DNA from: Flavipsychrobacter sp.
GTDB taxonomy: Bacteria; Bacteroidota; Bacteroidia; Chitinophagales; Chitinophagaceae
Direction of reading: 5' to 3'
Length of the DNA: 64,000 nt
NCBI GenBank assembly: GCA_041392855.1
Contig: JAWKLD010000001.1
Location: 1,908,001 to 1,972,000, forward strand
Shown here: positions 32,885 to 44,000 of the stretch, piece after piece
How the letters are laid out: the number at the start of each line of letters is the position of its first letter
How positions within the stretch are numbered: position 1 is the stretch's first letter
Program-made: the position numbers and the translations under genes
Notes under the pieces: model-generated
What the model saw: the letters and a program-made list of their open reading frames with translations, nothing else
Told to the model about the DNA's origin: nothing
Database searches by the model: none

Positions 32885-35842
32885 TTGTCAAAGACCTTTT
32901 TATACCTACTCGTAATACTTTCTTTTAGCATCATTACCAACAGTAATGCACAGCGATACCCTTTCTATAATCTAAGTGTAGAAAACGGGTTGATACAATC
33001 GCAGGTGACCGCAATAGAACAAGATGCTATGGGGCATTTATGGATGGGCACCATAGGAGGGCTGGCCAAATATGATGGCAAAACATTTACGAACTATACT
33101 ATAAGAGACGGACTATTAAATAATAGCATAACAGCACTTGGTATAGACAAACAAAATCAAATATGGATAGGCGGACCTAATGGCGTAACAAAATATAACG
33201 GTCGCGAGTTTAAACATTTTATTTTCAGAGCACCTGAAAATGCTAATGCCAATGCTGTTTCTAAACTAAAGGTAGCTCCTAATAATACCATATGGTGCAT
33301 AGTGGCAGGTAGTGTTTTTTCTATAAAAGACAACCAGTACAAAGAACTCCCCTTACCCAACCTCAACGCTGGGGCTTTAAGCATACTACCTACCAAAGAC
33401 CGATTATATATAGCTACAAACTATGGGCAGATCTACACCTATAATAATAGCAAGTGGGATAGCATTACATATAACTATCCATTAGTAAGCAATCACGCCA
33501 TCAATACAACACAAATATTTGAAGACCACAAAAACAAGATATGGCTTACAGGTAATGCAGGTCTTTTTTATATCGAAAACGACACAATAAAGAGAGCACC
33601 TGTAAAACGATCTGATATTAAAAACTGGCCTTTCATTATTAGTATTTCTGAAGGGCATGATGGTGCACTTTGGATGGGATCAACGGGGGCATTACAATAT
33701 AAAGACTCAATAATATCCAGTTACGACAAAAACAATGGTTTTACCGAAAGTGTAACAAGGTGTATTAAAACAGATAAAGAAGGTAATATTTGGTTTGGCA
33801 CAAACGGTAATGGGATCTTTCGTTTCTCGGGAGGGCAATTTTCTATAGTTGATGAAAAGACAGGACTAGATAATGAGCAAGTAATGGCCATCGCTGCTAC
33901 ACCAAAAGGACGTGTTTATTTTGGTACGTATTTAGGTGGCGTATATTATTACGAGCATGGCATAGTAAATAAGTACACCCTTCCGCTCCCAAAAAATATT
34001 ACAGTTCAGGCTATTGATATAAAAAACAGTGACGACATATGGCTTGGCACCAACGGGTTTGGCTTAATGAGAAATGTAAAAGGCGAACTCAGAAAATACA
34101 CAACCCCACTTATACCTAGCAATACGATAGTTACTTTATATAGAGACTCCGAAGATAGATTATGGATAGGCACTGGGTACGGAGCTACTATCTATCATGA
34201 CGAAAAATTCACCCCAGTAGGCAACGCAAAAAATGTAGTTTCTGCTTTTATAACCATTGGCGCAGATAGTGTATTGATGGCGACTTCCGCAGGCATGCAG
34301 CTATATGACAATAAAGAAGTAACACCTTTTATAACATCATCTGCAGCAGATAGCTCCAATGCACAATGCTTTGCTATAAGTAAAAGTAAACTTTGGATAG
34401 GCACAACAGACAATGGTGTTATTTGTTATGACTTAAAAACAAAAGAATCTTTTACTATTAATAAAAGCAATGGACTAAAATCAGACTTTGTATACAACAT
34501 CATTACTGACAACGATCATAATATTTGGGTAGGTACTGGCTATGGTATTCATAAAATAGAACTAAGAAACACACTACCTACTGTAACTTTCTATGGCAGA
34601 GGACAAGGCGTTTATGGCATGGAAAGCAACCAAAACGCAGTGTATAAAATGTCTGATGGAAGTATATGGTTTGGTACAACTAAAGGAGCATTACATTACC
34701 AACCTAAAATGCATGCGGTAAAAGCTAAACCTGTAAGCATTGTACTACAGTCTGTTAAGTTATTTGGCAATAACATAACTGACACAAGCTATTACGATAG
34801 TCTTAGCAGCTGGTATAACATACCACAAAATCTAGTATTACCTTATAAGAAAAACAACCTCACTTTTACTTTTCAAGCTATTACCATGAGTGGCTTGGAA
34901 CCTATACAATACAAGTATAAAATAGACGGTCTTGATGCCCCTTGGTCAGACTGGACATCTCTTAATTCCATCACCTACTCTGCATTACAACCTGGCAATT
35001 ATACACTAAGAGTAATTACGAATGCAACAGATAGCACTAACTCAAAAGAACTAACCTACTCCTTTAGCATAGTAGCTCCTTTCCACAAAACTAGCTGGTT
35101 TCGACTACTCATACTATTAGGCTGTATACTTCTAGGAATTAGTTTTCAGTATATCATCAACAAAAGGAAACAAAACAGATTAGCACTATTAGAACGTTTA
35201 AGAAAAGAAGAACAAAACAAAGTAAGAGACCGTACTGCTGAAGATTTTCATGATGAAGTTGGCAATAAATTGACCAGAATAAATGTACTCACCAATGTAC
35301 TCAAGTCAAAAAATAGCAACTTAAGCCCTGAAAGCAAACGTATACTTGATCTCATACAGTTCAATACCGGAGAATTATATAATGGCACAAGAGATATACT
35401 TTGGTCTTTAAAGCCATCAAACGATAACTTGTTTGAGATCATTAACAGAATCAGAGACTTTGGAGAGGACCTATTCTCTGAAACAGAGATAAACTTTGAA
35501 TACGCAAAGACCGATGAGCGCTTCCGTAACTATAGACTGCCACTTGATGTTAGTAGAAATGTGATTATGATCTTTAAGGAAGCCATGAACAATAGTTTAA
35601 AATATGCAATCCCCCATACAGTAAAAATGGAAGCAGCTCTGAAACCTGATCATATACTACAAATAATACTCTCTGATGATGGCAAAGGTTTTGATATAGA
35701 AACTGTAGAACGAGGTAACGGTTTGCACAACATGGAAAATAGAGCGAAAAGAATAAATGGCAAACTCTATATAGATTCTTTTAAAAACAAAGGCACAGCA
35801 ATAAGCCTTAGCTTCAAATTACAAGCACCTAGCAAAAAATAA
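32885..35842 (+). CDS. Propeller-type sensor histidine kinase
   Basis: A 985-residue membrane sensor. After a signal-type N-terminus, two seven-bladed Reg_prop propellers span about 25-640, with repeated motifs such as LWMGTIGGLAKYDG, IWIGGPNGVTKYNG and IWFGTNGNGIFRFSG. A Y_Y_Y Ig-like domain follows at about 655-725. A single membrane helix is at about 737-757. The cytosolic part has a HisKA_3-type phosphoacceptor His789 (AEDFHDEVGNKLTR) and an HATPase domain (FKEAMNNSLKYA, LSDDGKGF, GNGLHNMENRAKRINGKL). It pairs with the response regulator 66 bases downstream. A TTG start at 32885 is required, as the next ATG is inside the propeller. Confidence 0.9.
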   Translation: MSKTFLYLLVILSFSIITNSNAQRYPFYNLSVENGLIQSQVTAIEQDAMGHLWMGTIGGLAKYDGKTFTNYTIRDGLLNNSITALGIDKQNQIWIGGPNGVTKYNGREFKHFIFRAPENANANAVSKLKVAPNNTIWCIVAGSVFSIKDNQYKELPLPNLNAGALSILPTKDRLYIATNYGQIYTYNNSKWDSITYNYPLVSNHAINTTQIFEDHKNKIWLTGNAGLFYIENDTIKRAPVKRSDIKNWPFIISISEGHDGALWMGSTGALQYKDSIISSYDKNNGFTESVTRCIKTDKEGNIWFGTNGNGIFRFSGGQFSIVDEKTGLDNEQVMAIAATPKGRVYFGTYLGGVYYYEHGIVNKYTLPLPKNITVQAIDIKNSDDIWLGTNGFGLMRNVKGELRKYTTPLIPSNTIVTLYRDSEDRLWIGTGYGATIYHDEKFTPVGNAKNVVSAFITIGADSVLMATSAGMQLYDNKEVTPFITSSAADSSNAQCFAISKSKLWIGTTDNGVICYDLKTKESFTINKSNGLKSDFVYNIITDNDHNIWVGTGYGIHKIELRNTLPTVTFYGRGQGVYGMESNQNAVYKMSDGSIWFGTTKGALHYQPKMHAVKAKPVSIVLQSVKLFGNNITDTSYYDSLSSWYNIPQNLVLPYKKNNLTFTFQAITMSGLEPIQYKYKIDGLDAPWSDWTSLNSITYSALQPGNYTLRVITNATDSTNSKELTYSFSIVAPFHKTSWFRLLILLGCILLGISFQYIINKRKQNRLALLERLRKEEQNKVRDRTAEDFHDEVGNKLTRINVLTNVLKSKNSNLSPESKRILDLIQFNTGELYNGTRDILWSLKPSNDNLFEIINRIRDFGEDLFSETEINFEYAKTDERFRNYRLPLDVSRNVIMIFKEAMNNSLKYAIPHTVKMEAALKPDHILQIILSDDGKGFDIETVERGNGLHNMENRAKRINGKLYIDSFKNKGTAISLSFKLQAPSKK

Positions 35843-35908
35843 CCTGTTTAGGGTGACATATAATAGTATAATATTTAGGATATTTGTAATAAGCCATTTA
35901 CTACAGTT

Positions 35909-36541
35909 ATGACCAAAGATTTTGACATTAATGTATGTATCATAGAAGATGATGCCACGATAAGAGAAGGATATGAATACCTAATTAATGATACTTCAGG
36001 CTATAAAGTAGTAGGCAGTTATTCATCTTATGAAAATGCGGCTAAGAAAATAGCTAAAGATAACCCCGACGTAATTCTACTTGATGTAGAACTACCAGGC
36101 CTTTCAGGCATCGATGCAATCCCTAAAATAAAAAAGATCGTTCCTGAAGCACACATACTTATACTGACTGTATATGAACAGGACATTCTAATATTTAGAG
36201 CTTTAGGAAATGGTGCTGCTGGCTATCTAACTAAAAACACTCCTCACGAAAAAATCATCAACTCTATTAGAGAAGTAATGACGGGTGGTGGACCCATGAG
36301 CGCTAATATAGCACGAATGGTCATTCAATCTTTTCAACGCAATGAAGAGTCTCCACTCACAAGAAGAGAAACAGAAATACTAGAACAAATTTCTACTGGT
36401 AAAAGTAGAAAACGAATTGCCGAAGAGTTGTTCATTGATCTAGAAACTGTTAAGTCTCACATAAAAAACATCTACAGCAAGTTAGACGTTCACTCAAAAG
36501 CTGATGCGATAAAGACAGCAAGAGATAACAAGTATATCTAA
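35909..36541 (+). CDS. Two-component response regulator, NarL/LuxR type
   Basis: A 210-residue regulator. The receiver domain has the acidic pair Asp14/Asp15, phosphoacceptor Asp59 (VILLDVELPG) and the conserved Lys in GYLTKNTP. The C-terminal LuxR helix-turn-helix (about 149-195) contains LTRRETEILEQISTGKSRKRIAEELFI followed by LETVKSHIKNIYSKL. It is cognate to the kinase immediately upstream (66-base gap). Possible targets are the divergent receptor gene, with its inverted repeats at 32764-32810, and the metalloprotease just downstream. Confidence 0.95.
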   Translation: MTKDFDINVCIIEDDATIREGYEYLINDTSGYKVVGSYSSYENAAKKIAKDNPDVILLDVELPGLSGIDAIPKIKKIVPEAHILILTVYEQDILIFRALGNGAAGYLTKNTPHEKIINSIREVMTGGGPMSANIARMVIQSFQRNEESPLTRRETEILEQISTGKSRKRIAEELFIDLETVKSHIKNIYSKLDVHSKADAIKTARDNKYI

Positions 36542-36634
36542 AAAATATTTTTTTCGGTCAGGCAACCTTTCTTCAATGTCTTGCATTTAGATAAGTATAA
36601 AGCACATACTATACAATATCTAAAAACAATAGAC

Positions 36635-37960
36635 ATGAAAAACTTTTTATTAGTAGCGTTACTTTTTATAGCTACGGGCACAACGGCTCAAACACCAAAA
36701 TGTGGCTATACTGATATTATAAAACAGTATGAGAAAGTTGACCCTACCTACAAGCAGAGGACAGATCAATTATTTAAGCAAATTGCTACCAATAGTGCTT
36801 CAAAAACAACAACTGAAGTGTACCGTATACCTATTGTATTTCATGTGGTGTACAAAACTCAGGAGCAAAATGTGAGCGATCCCGTATTGCAAAACCAACT
36901 ACAAATACTAAATGATGCTTATAGGCATAGACATAGTGATATTGGCAAACTTCGTGAAGTATTTAAGCCTTTTGCAGCAGATGCTCGTATAGAGTTTTAT
37001 TTGGCAACACGTGACCCAAACGGCTTACCAACTACAGGTATCACAAGAACAAAAACTAATATTACTCGCTTTGGGGATTATGTAAATGATACCACTTTTA
37101 ATTCTCTGGAACGCATCAAACAAACCGACAAAGGAGGTATCTCTCCATGGCCTACTGATAAATATCTTAATATTTGGATCGGTGACATAGGAGACTCTAC
37201 ACATGGGATACCAGTTTTGTTAGGATATGCTACACCTCCTATGGATCCATTACCCCCTAACTGGATAGATGCTGAGTGGCCTGAATTAATCGACGGAGTT
37301 GTACTTCAATACCAAGCAGTAGGTAATAACAATCCTCACAATGGAGATCTACAAGGGTTGGCAACGGCAGGCCGTATCATGGTACATGAAATTGGACATT
37401 ATCTTGGACTAAGACATATATCTGGAGACGCAGCAGGCACTTCTAAAGCTTGCACCCATGACGGAGACGATGGTATAGCAGACACTCCTCCTCAAGGCAT
37501 GCAGTCAAACATGGTGGTAGATTGTCCTTCTCCTACTCAAAATACGTGTAATGCTGCTTTACCAGGCGACCTTCCTGACATGTGGGAGAACTATATGGAC
37601 TATTCTAATGATAAGTGCCAGTCACTATTCACAAAAGGGCAGACTACAATGATGCGTGTAGTACTTGAAAACCAAAGAAAAAAGCTAATAAGCTATCAAA
37701 GCACATCAATAACAAATCTAATGAGCAATGATAATATTAGCATATATCCTCAACCTGCTCATAATGTCTTAAATGTAGATTATACAGGAGCTATTTCAAG
37801 CCTGCAAATCTATAATATGGTAGGGCAAAATGTTTTAACTCAAAAAAATGGCACTACACGACAAATAGATATTAGCTCTTTACCTACAGGTAGTTATATA
37901 CTACAGCTAAAAACAAAAGAAGGAACTATGCGCTCTAAAAAGCTTATCATTCAACGATAG
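36635..37960 (+). CDS. Secreted pappalysin-like (M43) metalloprotease with T9SS sorting domain
   Basis: A 441-residue protein from ATG 36635, which gives the signal peptide MKNFLLVALLFIATGTTAQ; the frame is open further upstream to a TTG but that lacks a signal sequence. The zinc motif HEIGHYLGLRH has His251, Glu252, His255 and His261. A Met-turn-like NYMDYSNDKC and the paired cysteines typical of M43 follow. The last 75 residues (starting near ISIYPQPAHNVLNV and ending MRSKKLIIQR) are a T9SS type A sorting domain. It probably cleaves extracellular proteins or peptides. It sits 93 bases after the response regulator, and a strong terminator follows, so it may belong to the same regulon. Confidence 0.9.
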   Translation: MKNFLLVALLFIATGTTAQTPKCGYTDIIKQYEKVDPTYKQRTDQLFKQIATNSASKTTTEVYRIPIVFHVVYKTQEQNVSDPVLQNQLQILNDAYRHRHSDIGKLREVFKPFAADARIEFYLATRDPNGLPTTGITRTKTNITRFGDYVNDTTFNSLERIKQTDKGGISPWPTDKYLNIWIGDIGDSTHGIPVLLGYATPPMDPLPPNWIDAEWPELIDGVVLQYQAVGNNNPHNGDLQGLATAGRIMVHEIGHYLGLRHISGDAAGTSKACTHDGDDGIADTPPQGMQSNMVVDCPSPTQNTCNAALPGDLPDMWENYMDYSNDKCQSLFTKGQTTMMRVVLENQRKKLISYQSTSITNLMSNDNISIYPQPAHNVLNVDYTGAISSLQIYNMVGQNVLTQKNGTTRQIDISSLPTGSYILQLKTKEGTMRSKKLIIQR

Positions 37961-37984
37961 CCTATCTCTAAGAAGACTACCTAC

Positions 37985-38019
37985 AAAGCGCTAAGCCTAC
38001 TTAATAGGCTTAGCGCTTT
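37985..38019 (+). terminator. Intrinsic terminator of the M43 protease gene
   Basis: A perfect 15-bp inverted repeat, AAAGCGCTAAGCCTA / TAGGCTTAGCGCTTT, with a 5-base loop, followed by TTTTTATTA. Confidence 0.88.
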
Positions 38020-38130
38020 TTTTATTAAACAGCAGTAAGAGGCAGTATAACAGGCAATTATTAACACCACCTTTAAAAAATTATATATGTTATACCAGAC
38101 AAAGTTGTTATTTTGTTTGTAAATTGTATG

Positions 38131-38158
38131 TAGCTATGAAAAATAGCTATTACATTTG
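38131..38158 (+). promoter_or_regulatory. Promoter with an operator-like inverted repeat
   Basis: A perfect TAnnTTTG element, TACATTTG, at 38151-38158. Directly upstream is the perfect 7-bp inverted repeat TAGCTAT-gaaaa-ATAGCTA at 38131-38149, placed where a repressor would block the spacer. The 38191 gene starts 32 bases downstream. Confidence 0.5.
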
Positions 38159-38190
38159 CTAACCCGTGAATTAAAGTCACACTTAACCTG

Positions 38191-38538
38191 ATGTTGCGTA
38201 CGATATTATTAGTCATAGCTGGTGTTCTTTCTGTAATTCTATACAGAATGCTAAGCAAGGGTGGTAAAACCTACTCTTATGACCGTACCCAATCTATTTC
38301 CTTTTTATCCGACGGATCGGAGCACGTAGTACAAAATACAGGTGTAGGCTCTATAATTATCACGAGTAAAACTGTTATGATAGACGGGCTTGAATACATT
38401 TATAAGCCATCTAACAATGAACCAGTACAAGCTATACTAGACTATGACGAGACGGGTCTAAGAAGCGTTCGTGTTTTGCTTGCAGAAGGAGAGACACAAT
38501 ACTTTATCAACCGCAATCCTGCTATGACTACGGCATAG
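38191..38538 (+). CDS. Small membrane-anchored hypothetical protein
   Basis: A 115-residue protein with an N-terminal hydrophobic helix (about 3-21, TILLVIAGVLSVILYRML) and a soluble beta-rich domain. No family was recognised. It has its own promoter with an operator-like repeat. Its stop codon is immediately followed, with no gap, by the stop codon of the converging receptor gene at 38539. Function unknown. Confidence 0.65.
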   Translation: MLRTILLVIAGVLSVILYRMLSKGGKTYSYDRTQSISFLSDGSEHVVQNTGVGSIIITSKTVMIDGLEYIYKPSNNEPVQAILDYDETGLRSVRVLLAEGETQYFINRNPAMTTA

Positions 38539-40926
38539 TTACATCCTCTGAATTTCTTCAGCCATTTCCGTATTTCGGTCTTTCTTAGTTTTCTTGCCAA
38601 TATTATAAGAAAAACTCAATGCTACATTTTGAGTATTGAAACGGGTTTTATCATTACTTATAGTTTGCTCTATTTGAGCGTATGTATTGATGGTGTACAA
38701 CCCAAAGGGATCGCTTAGATTAAGTTTTAATGTACCTGCATCATCCAACACTTTTTTGGACAAGCTAGCATTGGTAAACAAGAATGAGTCAACATGACCA
38801 AAGGGTGTGATATTAGGTCCCATATATTGAGCATTAACTGAAGCATACCAACCTTTTTTGAAGTAAAACTGACTATCAATTTTCACCGTATAACCCCATG
38901 CACTACTATCTACCATTTGGCTTCCTATCTTCCCATTAAATGCAGTGTAATAACCGCCTCCTGTACATGTTAGCAACCATTCTTTCACTATCGGTAATCG
39001 TAAATACATAGACAAGTCTACCGTAGTTCTATTAGCATTATTGGTTGTAGAGTAATTACTAATGTTAGTCTGTTTATCTAATGTAAAAACACGAGTAAAC
39101 ACATTTGTATTTCTAGCAAACCCTAAGGTGGTTATCAGCTTATTTTTATAGCTGTGTTTTAGCTGAATATTATCGCTATACTCTGGCTGTAGCAGAGGGT
39201 TACCTACTGCATAATTATACTGTGATACAAAACGAGTAAACGGATTTAACTCCCTATAAAAAGGTCTTTTTATCCTTCTTCCATAATTACACTCTATACT
39301 ATTGTTACTGTCTACTTTATAACTTACGAATACTGTTGGAAATAAATTGAACCTGTTTCTGCTGAACTTTTTATCTTGAAATAATTCATGCCCACTCACA
39401 AAAGACAACTCACCTCTTGCACCTATTTGCATTTGCCATTTATCCCAATCCCAAGAAGCATCTAAATATGCTGCGCTTATACTTTCATTGTACAAAAAGT
39501 GATTACTTCTTACAGTATCATATCGCCAACTCTGCCCGTCATAACTATTGAACACATTCTTCTCATCGATAGTTACATAACTTGTTTTTGCTCCCGCCTC
39601 TATTGTTTTTTTACCTAGCAGACCTTTATAATCCAGTTTAGCTGTATACACATGAGAAGCTACAGGCATTTTATTGTCAAAGATCACAGGACTTGCTATT
39701 GCATTCCCAGCCTTATCATAGTTTCTACTATCCAGTTGTTGATAAATATCCTTCCATGTACCAAAATAATCAGCACTAAAATCAATAGACGATTTTTTAG
39801 AAAAATCATGTGTTATATAGCTGTTAGCATAGGCATGTTGACGTAAAAAACCATTATCATTAATGGCTTCATTTATGATTTGTATGTTGTCATTATTAAT
39901 TGCTGATACAGTCCTATCTGTTTCATTATTAGGATGATACACTCCTTTAACAAAAGCACCAATGGTTGTCTTATCAGAAAGATCATAATCAGCGCCAAGC
40001 TTTAGATTATAATCATGAAAAGTCTCCCTCATGTATATACTTTCATCAACCTTAGATACCTGTTCATTAGTATGCTCAACAAGCCCTATTCTTATTTGCT
40101 CTTTTTCTAAAAAGCTGGAACCACCCCAATAGCCAGGCTGTGCATACAGGTGCCATTTGTCTTTATGAAAATTTATGGTGCTGCTTAAAGAAGAGAAAGG
40201 ATATACCCCTTGAGAATATCTACCATTTGTACTACTGCTCCACCCTTTAATTTTATTCTTATTCATTTCTAAATTTATGACACCTACATTACCCTCCGCA
40301 TCATATTTAGCAGATGGCTGTGTCATTATCTCTACTTGCTTCACTTCTTCTGCCGATAAACCTCTTAAATAAGCTACAAGCTCCTCACCATTCATATACG
40401 TTGGCTTGTTATCTACCAGTAATACCACACCTTGCTTACCATCAATTGAAACATCACCATTAGGGCTAACAGATACACCTGGCAATTTGCCTAATAGCTC
40501 TAGTATATTAATACCTACTTTTTCGCTTTTGCCAACATCTACTATTGTCTTCCCTAATTCTGTCTTTATAAAATCAGTTCTTTCCCTGACTGTTACTCCT
40601 GCCAGCTGGTTATCTTTTCTTGTCAGTACTATATTTACGTCTGCTGCGTTGTCTACAATAGATAATGCAGTTCTGCCAGCTTCATATCCAACAGAATTGA
40701 CATGGAGTATATACTTACCTGCCTTAATGTTTTTTACTTTAAAGGCACCATACTCATCTGTAAGTTCCGTTTTTAGCCAAGAGCTATCTTTAGAAGACAG
40801 CACCGAAACCGTTGCTGCAACAATAGGATGATTGTCTTCATCCAACACCTTTCCATTTATAGAATAATCTTGTGCTGATAACGACAGGCTAATAAGAAGC
40901 GTAATAGTAGTAATGGCGAATTTCAT
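38539..40926 (-). CDS. Outer-membrane beta-barrel receptor, paralogue of the 30.3 kb receptor
   Basis: A 795-residue protein with a signal peptide (MKFAITTITLLISLSLSAQ). A carboxypeptidase-regulatory-like domain (YSINGKVLDEDNHPIVAATVSVL) and a plug follow, with GKQGVVLLVDNKPTYMNGEEL and TQPSAKYDAEGNVGVINLEM. The OMP_b-brl_3 barrel ends near SYNIGKK and has a short charged tail. It is clearly related to the receptor at 30284-32704: same domain order, the same AKYDA motif and similar barrel blocks such as FPTVFVSYKVD / FPSVAVQRTIS. The substrate is unknown. The two paralogues flank the sensor kinase, regulator, protease and 38191 genes. Confidence 0.83.
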   Translation of the reverse strand: MKFAITTITLLISLSLSAQDYSINGKVLDEDNHPIVAATVSVLSSKDSSWLKTELTDEYGAFKVKNIKAGKYILHVNSVGYEAGRTALSIVDNAADVNIVLTRKDNQLAGVTVRERTDFIKTELGKTIVDVGKSEKVGINILELLGKLPGVSVSPNGDVSIDGKQGVVLLVDNKPTYMNGEELVAYLRGLSAEEVKQVEIMTQPSAKYDAEGNVGVINLEMNKNKIKGWSSSTNGRYSQGVYPFSSLSSTINFHKDKWHLYAQPGYWGGSSFLEKEQIRIGLVEHTNEQVSKVDESIYMRETFHDYNLKLGADYDLSDKTTIGAFVKGVYHPNNETDRTVSAINNDNIQIINEAINDNGFLRQHAYANSYITHDFSKKSSIDFSADYFGTWKDIYQQLDSRNYDKAGNAIASPVIFDNKMPVASHVYTAKLDYKGLLGKKTIEAGAKTSYVTIDEKNVFNSYDGQSWRYDTVRSNHFLYNESISAAYLDASWDWDKWQMQIGARGELSFVSGHELFQDKKFSRNRFNLFPTVFVSYKVDSNNSIECNYGRRIKRPFYRELNPFTRFVSQYNYAVGNPLLQPEYSDNIQLKHSYKNKLITTLGFARNTNVFTRVFTLDKQTNISNYSTTNNANRTTVDLSMYLRLPIVKEWLLTCTGGGYYTAFNGKIGSQMVDSSAWGYTVKIDSQFYFKKGWYASVNAQYMGPNITPFGHVDSFLFTNASLSKKVLDDAGTLKLNLSDPFGLYTINTYAQIEQTISNDKTRFNTQNVALSFSYNIGKKTKKDRNTEMAEEIQRM

Positions 40927-41001
40927 ACCATAAATCTATGTAGATGAATTTCGTAACGAACATGCTAGCTGTTCATTTATATATTTTTTAACGGATACAT
41001 T

Positions 41002-41032
41002 AAAAAGGGATGAGCAATGCCCATCCCTTTTT
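41002..41032 (-). terminator. Intrinsic terminator of smc
   Basis: AAAAAGGGATG / CATCCCTTTTT forms an 11-bp stem with a 9-base loop and a T tract on the minus strand. It lies 21 bases beyond the smc stop codon. Confidence 0.78.
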
Positions 41033-41052
41033 AGTCCTTTATAAACTACTGG

Positions 41053-44000
41053 TTAGTTTTCCTGCAATTCGTTCTTTAAGCTTCTAAAGTCAACAGGCAC
41101 TAATTTACTTACACCTGGTTCTTGCATTGTAACACCATATATTACATCAACAGATGCCATTGTTTGCTTATTATGCGTTACAATGATAAACTGTGAGTTG
41201 TCGCTAAACTGTCTGATCATTTTGGTAAACTTTCCAACGTTAGCATCATCTAAAGGAGCATCAACCTCATCCAGAATACAGAATGGTGCCGGCTTAATTA
41301 GATAAATAGCAAACAAGAAAGCTGTAGACGTCAATGTCTTCTCTCCTCCCGATAGTTGCGTAAGTGTACTTGGCTTTTTACCCTTTGGTGAAGCGTATAT
41401 CTCAATACCGCTATCTGCAACATTTTCAGGGTCAGTAAGTCTCAAGTCACACTTATCTTCTTCCGTAAATAAAGCCTTAAATACAGTTACAAAATTCTCT
41501 CTTACCTTATCAAAGGTGTCTTTAAATTTAGCATTAGCAGTATTTTCAACTTCTTCTATAGTAGCCATCAATGAATCTTTGGCACTCACAAGGTCATCTT
41601 TCTGCTCTACTATAAAGTCATGCCTTACTTTCATTTCAGTAAAGGCTTCTATTGCTGTTGGGTTTACTTCACCCATATTATCCAAACGCTTCTTTAAACG
41701 CTCTGCCTCAGCAGTTATTTCGTCTACTGTTAGCTCTGTGGTCCTATCTTCATCCAGCACTTCGTCAAGGTTCACTTTAAACTCTACCTTCAAGCGCTCC
41801 TTCATTCCTGCCAGCTGTAGCTTCATATCTCCCAGCTTATCTTTTATAGATGCTAGTAGCGCTTCCACTTGTTCCTTCTCTCTTCTCTTTTGATTGACCA
41901 ACCCTTCACGCTCTGATATTTCATTTCTGAACTGATAATAAACCCTGTCCTTCTCATTCAACACAGACTCATCAGTTTCTTTCTGCTTCATTAGACCATA
42001 CAACTTATCATCTCCTTCTGTAAGCGTAGAAGCTGTTGTATCTAACTCGGCAGTTGCCTGCGTCAACTGTTCTTTATTCGTCTCTATCTGCCTGATCAAG
42101 TCATCTAGCTGATTGGAACGGAAAGCTAACTCCTGTTTTAGGCTTTCTATTTTACTATGCTGACGAGTATATTGTATGTTCTGGTTATTATAAGCCTCTG
42201 TAGCTTTGTTGAACTCTTCTTCTACAGCTTTAAAACCACTCTCCTCTTCTTCAATATGCTCTTTTAGGTTAGCTAGGTTTTCATTGATATCCTCTAATGC
42301 CTCGCGAGTATCTCCTATTTGCTCTTGAGTTTCTTGCAACTGATCTTGCAACTGATTGGTACGCTCAGCTCCTGTCTCATTAAGATGCTCGTAGTTCTTA
42401 ACCTTATCTTGAAGATTTACACTTAAATTCTCCAATCGATTAATCTCTCTCTTGGTTTCCTCAATTGCCTTATCATTCAACTCTTGGTTGAAACCAGTAA
42501 GCATTGTATGTGTGTCAGCAATTTGCTGCTTAAGTGATGCACTAGATTTAGTAAGTTCTTCTATCTCTGTTGCAAGACGCTCTAAGTTCTTAGCACGTCC
42601 TATCTTATTACCTTCGAATAGCCCTACAGAACCTCCACCAAAGGTATACTTACCTCTTATTTGTTTACCACTCTTTGATACTATTACGTTACCATTTTGC
42701 AGTCCTATGTTAGCTATATCATCATCGCTTTCCGCGATATAAACATGCCCTAACAAGTGCTGCGCCAATGGCTTATAGCGGTCATCAATGTTAATGACAC
42801 TTAATGCCGGTATAACACCTTCCGGATCATTATGGCTTGCCGCCTGATAGGTTTCGAACTGACTGGATATAAAGAAGTTGGCTTTACCCTTTTTATTTAC
42901 ATCCAACAATCTCACTGCTTGAGTTGCTTCCTCTATGTTGTTAACCACATAATAATTAAGATAACTATCTAGCAGGTTTTCTAAAGCAGAACGATATTCA
43001 TTCTGTACAACAAACACATCGGATAATAATGGAGCATCACTGTTCCACTCTTTGTGTTTACTTAAGAATTTAATACTATCAGGATACCCTTCCAGACTTT
43101 CAACAAGCGACTTCAATAGATCATGCTCGTTAGACTTGGAGTCTAGCTTTCTATTTTCATCTACAAGTTGCGACCTTAGGTTTTCTACAAACTCTTGGCT
43201 CTGTAATATTTTCTCTTTTACAGCTTCATGCTTGTCTACTAGCTCTTCAAGATGACCTTTCTTTTCTTCAAGCTGTTTTGCTGTATCTGCCCCTTCTTGT
43301 TGCAACTGAGCTATCAGCGAGTTTCTTTGCTCCTTCTCTTCTTGCACTTGCTGCAAACTTCTTTGCAAGTTCATTACAGAAGTATCTGCAATCGCCACTT
43401 TCTTCTCAGCGTCAAACTGGTCTCTTTGCTTCTGCTGATATGTAGCACGTAATGCTTCTAGCGCCTGCTTCTTGTTATCAAAAGCTACACGCTTTTCATC
43501 AACGGCATTCCTGTTGACTTCTAATGTTTCTTTTAGTTTGCTTTCTGTAACAGTTTCTTCTTCTATTTGCTTTTCAGAGAACGCTATTGATTCTTTAAGC
43601 TTACTTAGCTGCTCATCTGCACCTGCTAAGAACTCTTTCAAACTCTGCTCTCTTTCTTTAAGATGATCTATCTTCTGGGCTGCAAGACGTTTGTCACTTT
43701 CCAACTGGCGAATTGTATTTACCAGCTCATTAAACCTTTTCTGGAGTCCATTCAGCTCTTGCTCCTTCTCTATTAGCTTTACCTTGTCCTCTTCAAGACC
43801 TGCAGCATCTGTATTTAACTGTGTCTCTAATGCCGTCTTTTTGTCCGACTCATTATCCTGTTGCTCATTAAGCTCCTTATACTGATCGTTAAAGTGTTCT
43901 AATGATGCCTTCGCTAGCTCTACACTGATCTCTTTGTAGTCCTCTTTTATTTTAAAATAACGTTCTGCTTTCTTTGCTTGACTTTCAAGCGTTCTTAGGT

